In this document: positions 7,613 through 8,590 of the stretch, piece after piece | Layout of the letters: each line of letters begins with the position of its first letter | Position numbering within the stretch: the first letter of the stretch is position 1 | Assembly (NCBI GenBank): GCA_019241095.1 | Contig: JAFAXJ010000012.1 | Coordinates: forward strand, 1 to 8,590 | Origin: Verrucomicrobiota bacterium | GTDB lineage: Bacteria > Verrucomicrobiota > Verrucomicrobiia > Chthoniobacterales > JAFAMB01 | DNA length: 8,590 nucleotides | Direction of reading: 5' to 3' | Notes under the pieces: generated by a model | The model's database searches: none | Seen by the model: only the letters and a program-made list of their open reading frames with translations | What the model was told of the DNA's origin: nothing | Made by a program: the position numbers and the translations under genes

Positions 7613-8162
7613 GCAGTCGACCTATTCCAGTAAAATCTTCTTGGTATCCAGTCGGATCATTCGATCCTTTCTTAAAACCGGACTCACCTCTCAAAATGTT
7701 GAAACGCGCTACAAATCTTTGTAGTCAAGAAAGCCACTTGAAAATTCCTGACAGGTTCTGGAAGGTAGAATATAACATCGACCATTACCCTGGATCGCCT
7801 GAAACAGATGGCCTGAAAGGAGGGGCGAATTGTCAGCAGTTTGCCTATGAAATTCTGCGTCATTTTGGCCGATATGTCTCTGATTTGCGGTCCAGCGATT
7901 TGTGGGAAGATTCAGTGGACCCCTACCATGTAACCGCTTTAAAACCGCTAGACCTTCTCCTGTTTCACAGCAGAGAAAATCCCTGGGCGCTCACGTCGCA
8001 GTTTATATCAGCATGGGAAAGGCCATACACTTGTCGCGTAAACTTGGAGTGCCAGCGATCTGGACGGTGCAGCAATTTTTAGAGAAACCGGAGTATCGGA
8101 TTTATATCGGAGCGAAGAGAACTAGGACCGAGCGGATGACGATACCGGTCTATCCCAAGTAA
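7606..8162 (+). pseudogene. NlpC/P60-like cysteine peptidase, one frameshift
   Basis: Joined across one base the protein is 185 aa. The NlpC/P60 pattern is visible: GGANCQQFAYEILRHFG with likely nucleophile Cys76, KPLDLLLFH (~113-121, the usual 'xGDLxxF' strand), GAHVAVYI with His130, and KAIHLS with His142 as the third polar residue. The usual substrate is the peptide of peptidoglycan, but there is no signal peptide or membrane span, so a cytoplasmic role or another amide substrate is possible. The break is one missing base in GGG 7985-7987: a fourth G gives PWGAHVAVYI. The GTG at 7606 overlaps the ligase stop (TGA 7610-7612), so the two are probably co-transcribed. TTG 7609 or ATG 7696 are alternative starts. 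The end overlaps the convergent small ORF by 13 nt. Confidence 0.75.
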
Positions 8163-8368
8163 ACGATTTTGTCAGCAGCGTCTCGCACCGCCACGGCATT
8201 ACCAGGATTGGTTAAGGTGAAAGTCGACGGTACGCCTTGATTCCAATGCATATAAAGAGTGTTTCGCTTCATGGTTTGATGCGGTTTACGCCAAGGAAAG
8301 ATATTGGCGGCGAGTGTTTTTATGTCTGGCCCGAAAGGAGTATTGTATGATTTTGCGGGAAGGTTCAT
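8150..8368 (-). CDS. Small hypothetical protein, 72 aa
   Basis: ORF from ATG 8368 to TAG 8150, convergent with the NlpC-like gene and divergent from the TIR gene, whose ATG is 39 nt away. The C-terminal half (MHWNQGVPSTFTLTNPGNAV, then AVRDAADKIVYLG) reads like a small beta-rich domain. The N-terminal part is proline-rich. A GGAG lies almost against the ATG, too close for a normal ribosome-binding site, so the start is uncertain and the ORF may be the tail of a longer lost gene. Family not recognised. Confidence 0.4.
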   Translation of the reverse strand: MNLPAKSYNTPFGPDIKTLAANIFPWRKPHQTMKRNTLYMHWNQGVPSTFTLTNPGNAVAVRDAADKIVYLG

Positions 8369-8407
8369 TCTCCATTAGAACTTTATTACTCTGAGGTTTG
8401 CACGTCC

Positions 8408-8590
8408 ATGGCAAACATCTTCATATCATACCGACGTGACGATGCTGAAGGCTTTGCTGGCCGCATCTATGATCAGTTGAGTGCACACTTCAGTCCCGAT
8501 AAGGTATTCATGGACACAGATACCATCACGATCGGCGATTCATTCCCTGAAACAATTCAGCGCCAGTTGCAACGGTGCGATGCGCTAATA
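8408..8590 (+). CDS. TIR-domain protein, N-terminus only (runs off right edge)
   Basis: The first 61 residues are a typical bacterial TIR domain start: box 1 IFISYRRDDAEGFAGRI (4-20), an amphipathic helix, the second strand VFMDTDTITIGDSF (33-46, the 'D.d.I..G..F' block), then a helix and CDALI, which begins the next strand. Bacterial TIR domains bind or cleave NAD+ in immune systems, or mediate protein contacts. The region that would carry the catalytic glutamate lies outside the window, so activity cannot be judged. In this family the TIR domain is often followed by an effector or repeat domain, which is not visible here. The start is the ATG at 8408, with GAGG at 8393-8396 (11 nt spacing, rather long). 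No frame damage is seen. Confidence 0.88.
   Translation, partial: MANIFISYRRDDAEGFAGRIYDQLSAHFSPDKVFMDTDTITIGDSFPETIQRQLQRCDALI

Noticed and set aside
1..8590. CRISPR arrays, tRNA or rRNA genes
   Set aside because: No regularly spaced direct repeats and no recognisable tRNA or rRNA core sequences were seen on either strand.

Overview
The window looks like chromosomal DNA from a Gram-negative soil bacterium. The best clue is the large outer-membrane autotransporter at the left. Its passenger opening (GGSGNWGNPSNW), its autotransporter-associated beta-strand repeat and its linker before the barrel (NPTAEQLTSMFEISFSGTNTQ) are of the kind I associate with Verrucomicrobia, with Acidobacteria as second choice. 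This placement is inference; there is no rRNA or tRNA in the window to confirm it.

Left part (1-3003). A leftward fragment that resembles the C-terminal half of a sugar-ABC substrate-binding protein runs off the left edge. It abuts, head to head, an intact 931-codon autotransporter (208-3003, +), the only long undamaged gene here.

Middle part (3004-5905). This is a gene graveyard. It holds a 5'- and 3'-truncated IS256/Mutator transposase (+), an unrecognised leftward gene rebuilt from four frame segments (3401-3838), two short hypothetical leftward ORFs (4027-4308 and 4481-4741), and a DUF429-type predicted RNase H-fold protein broken by three single-base shifts (4875-5607, -).

Right part (5906-8590). 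An uncharacterised leftward gene with one frameshift (5906-6456) diverges from a rightward pair: a LigC-like ATP-dependent DNA ligase (6589-7612, one frameshift) overlapping by 7 nt an NlpC/P60-like cysteine peptidase (7606-8162, one frameshift). A small leftward ORF (8150-8368) follows. The 5' end of a TIR-domain gene starts at 8408 and runs off the right edge.

The main observation is the contrast in integrity. Every gene between about 3.1 and 8.2 kb that I can align to a family or rebuild as one protein is interrupted by small indels, often in short G runs. None of these reconstructions needs an in-frame nonsense codon, while 2.8 kb of autotransporter has no frame damage. This is either a decaying accessory island next to a selected gene or a stretch of poorly polished assembly. 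Reads over the listed positions would decide. I found no convincing new multi-gene system. The DUF429, ligase, NlpC/P60 and TIR genes form an accessory neighbourhood in which a defence or DNA-repair theme is possible but unproven.
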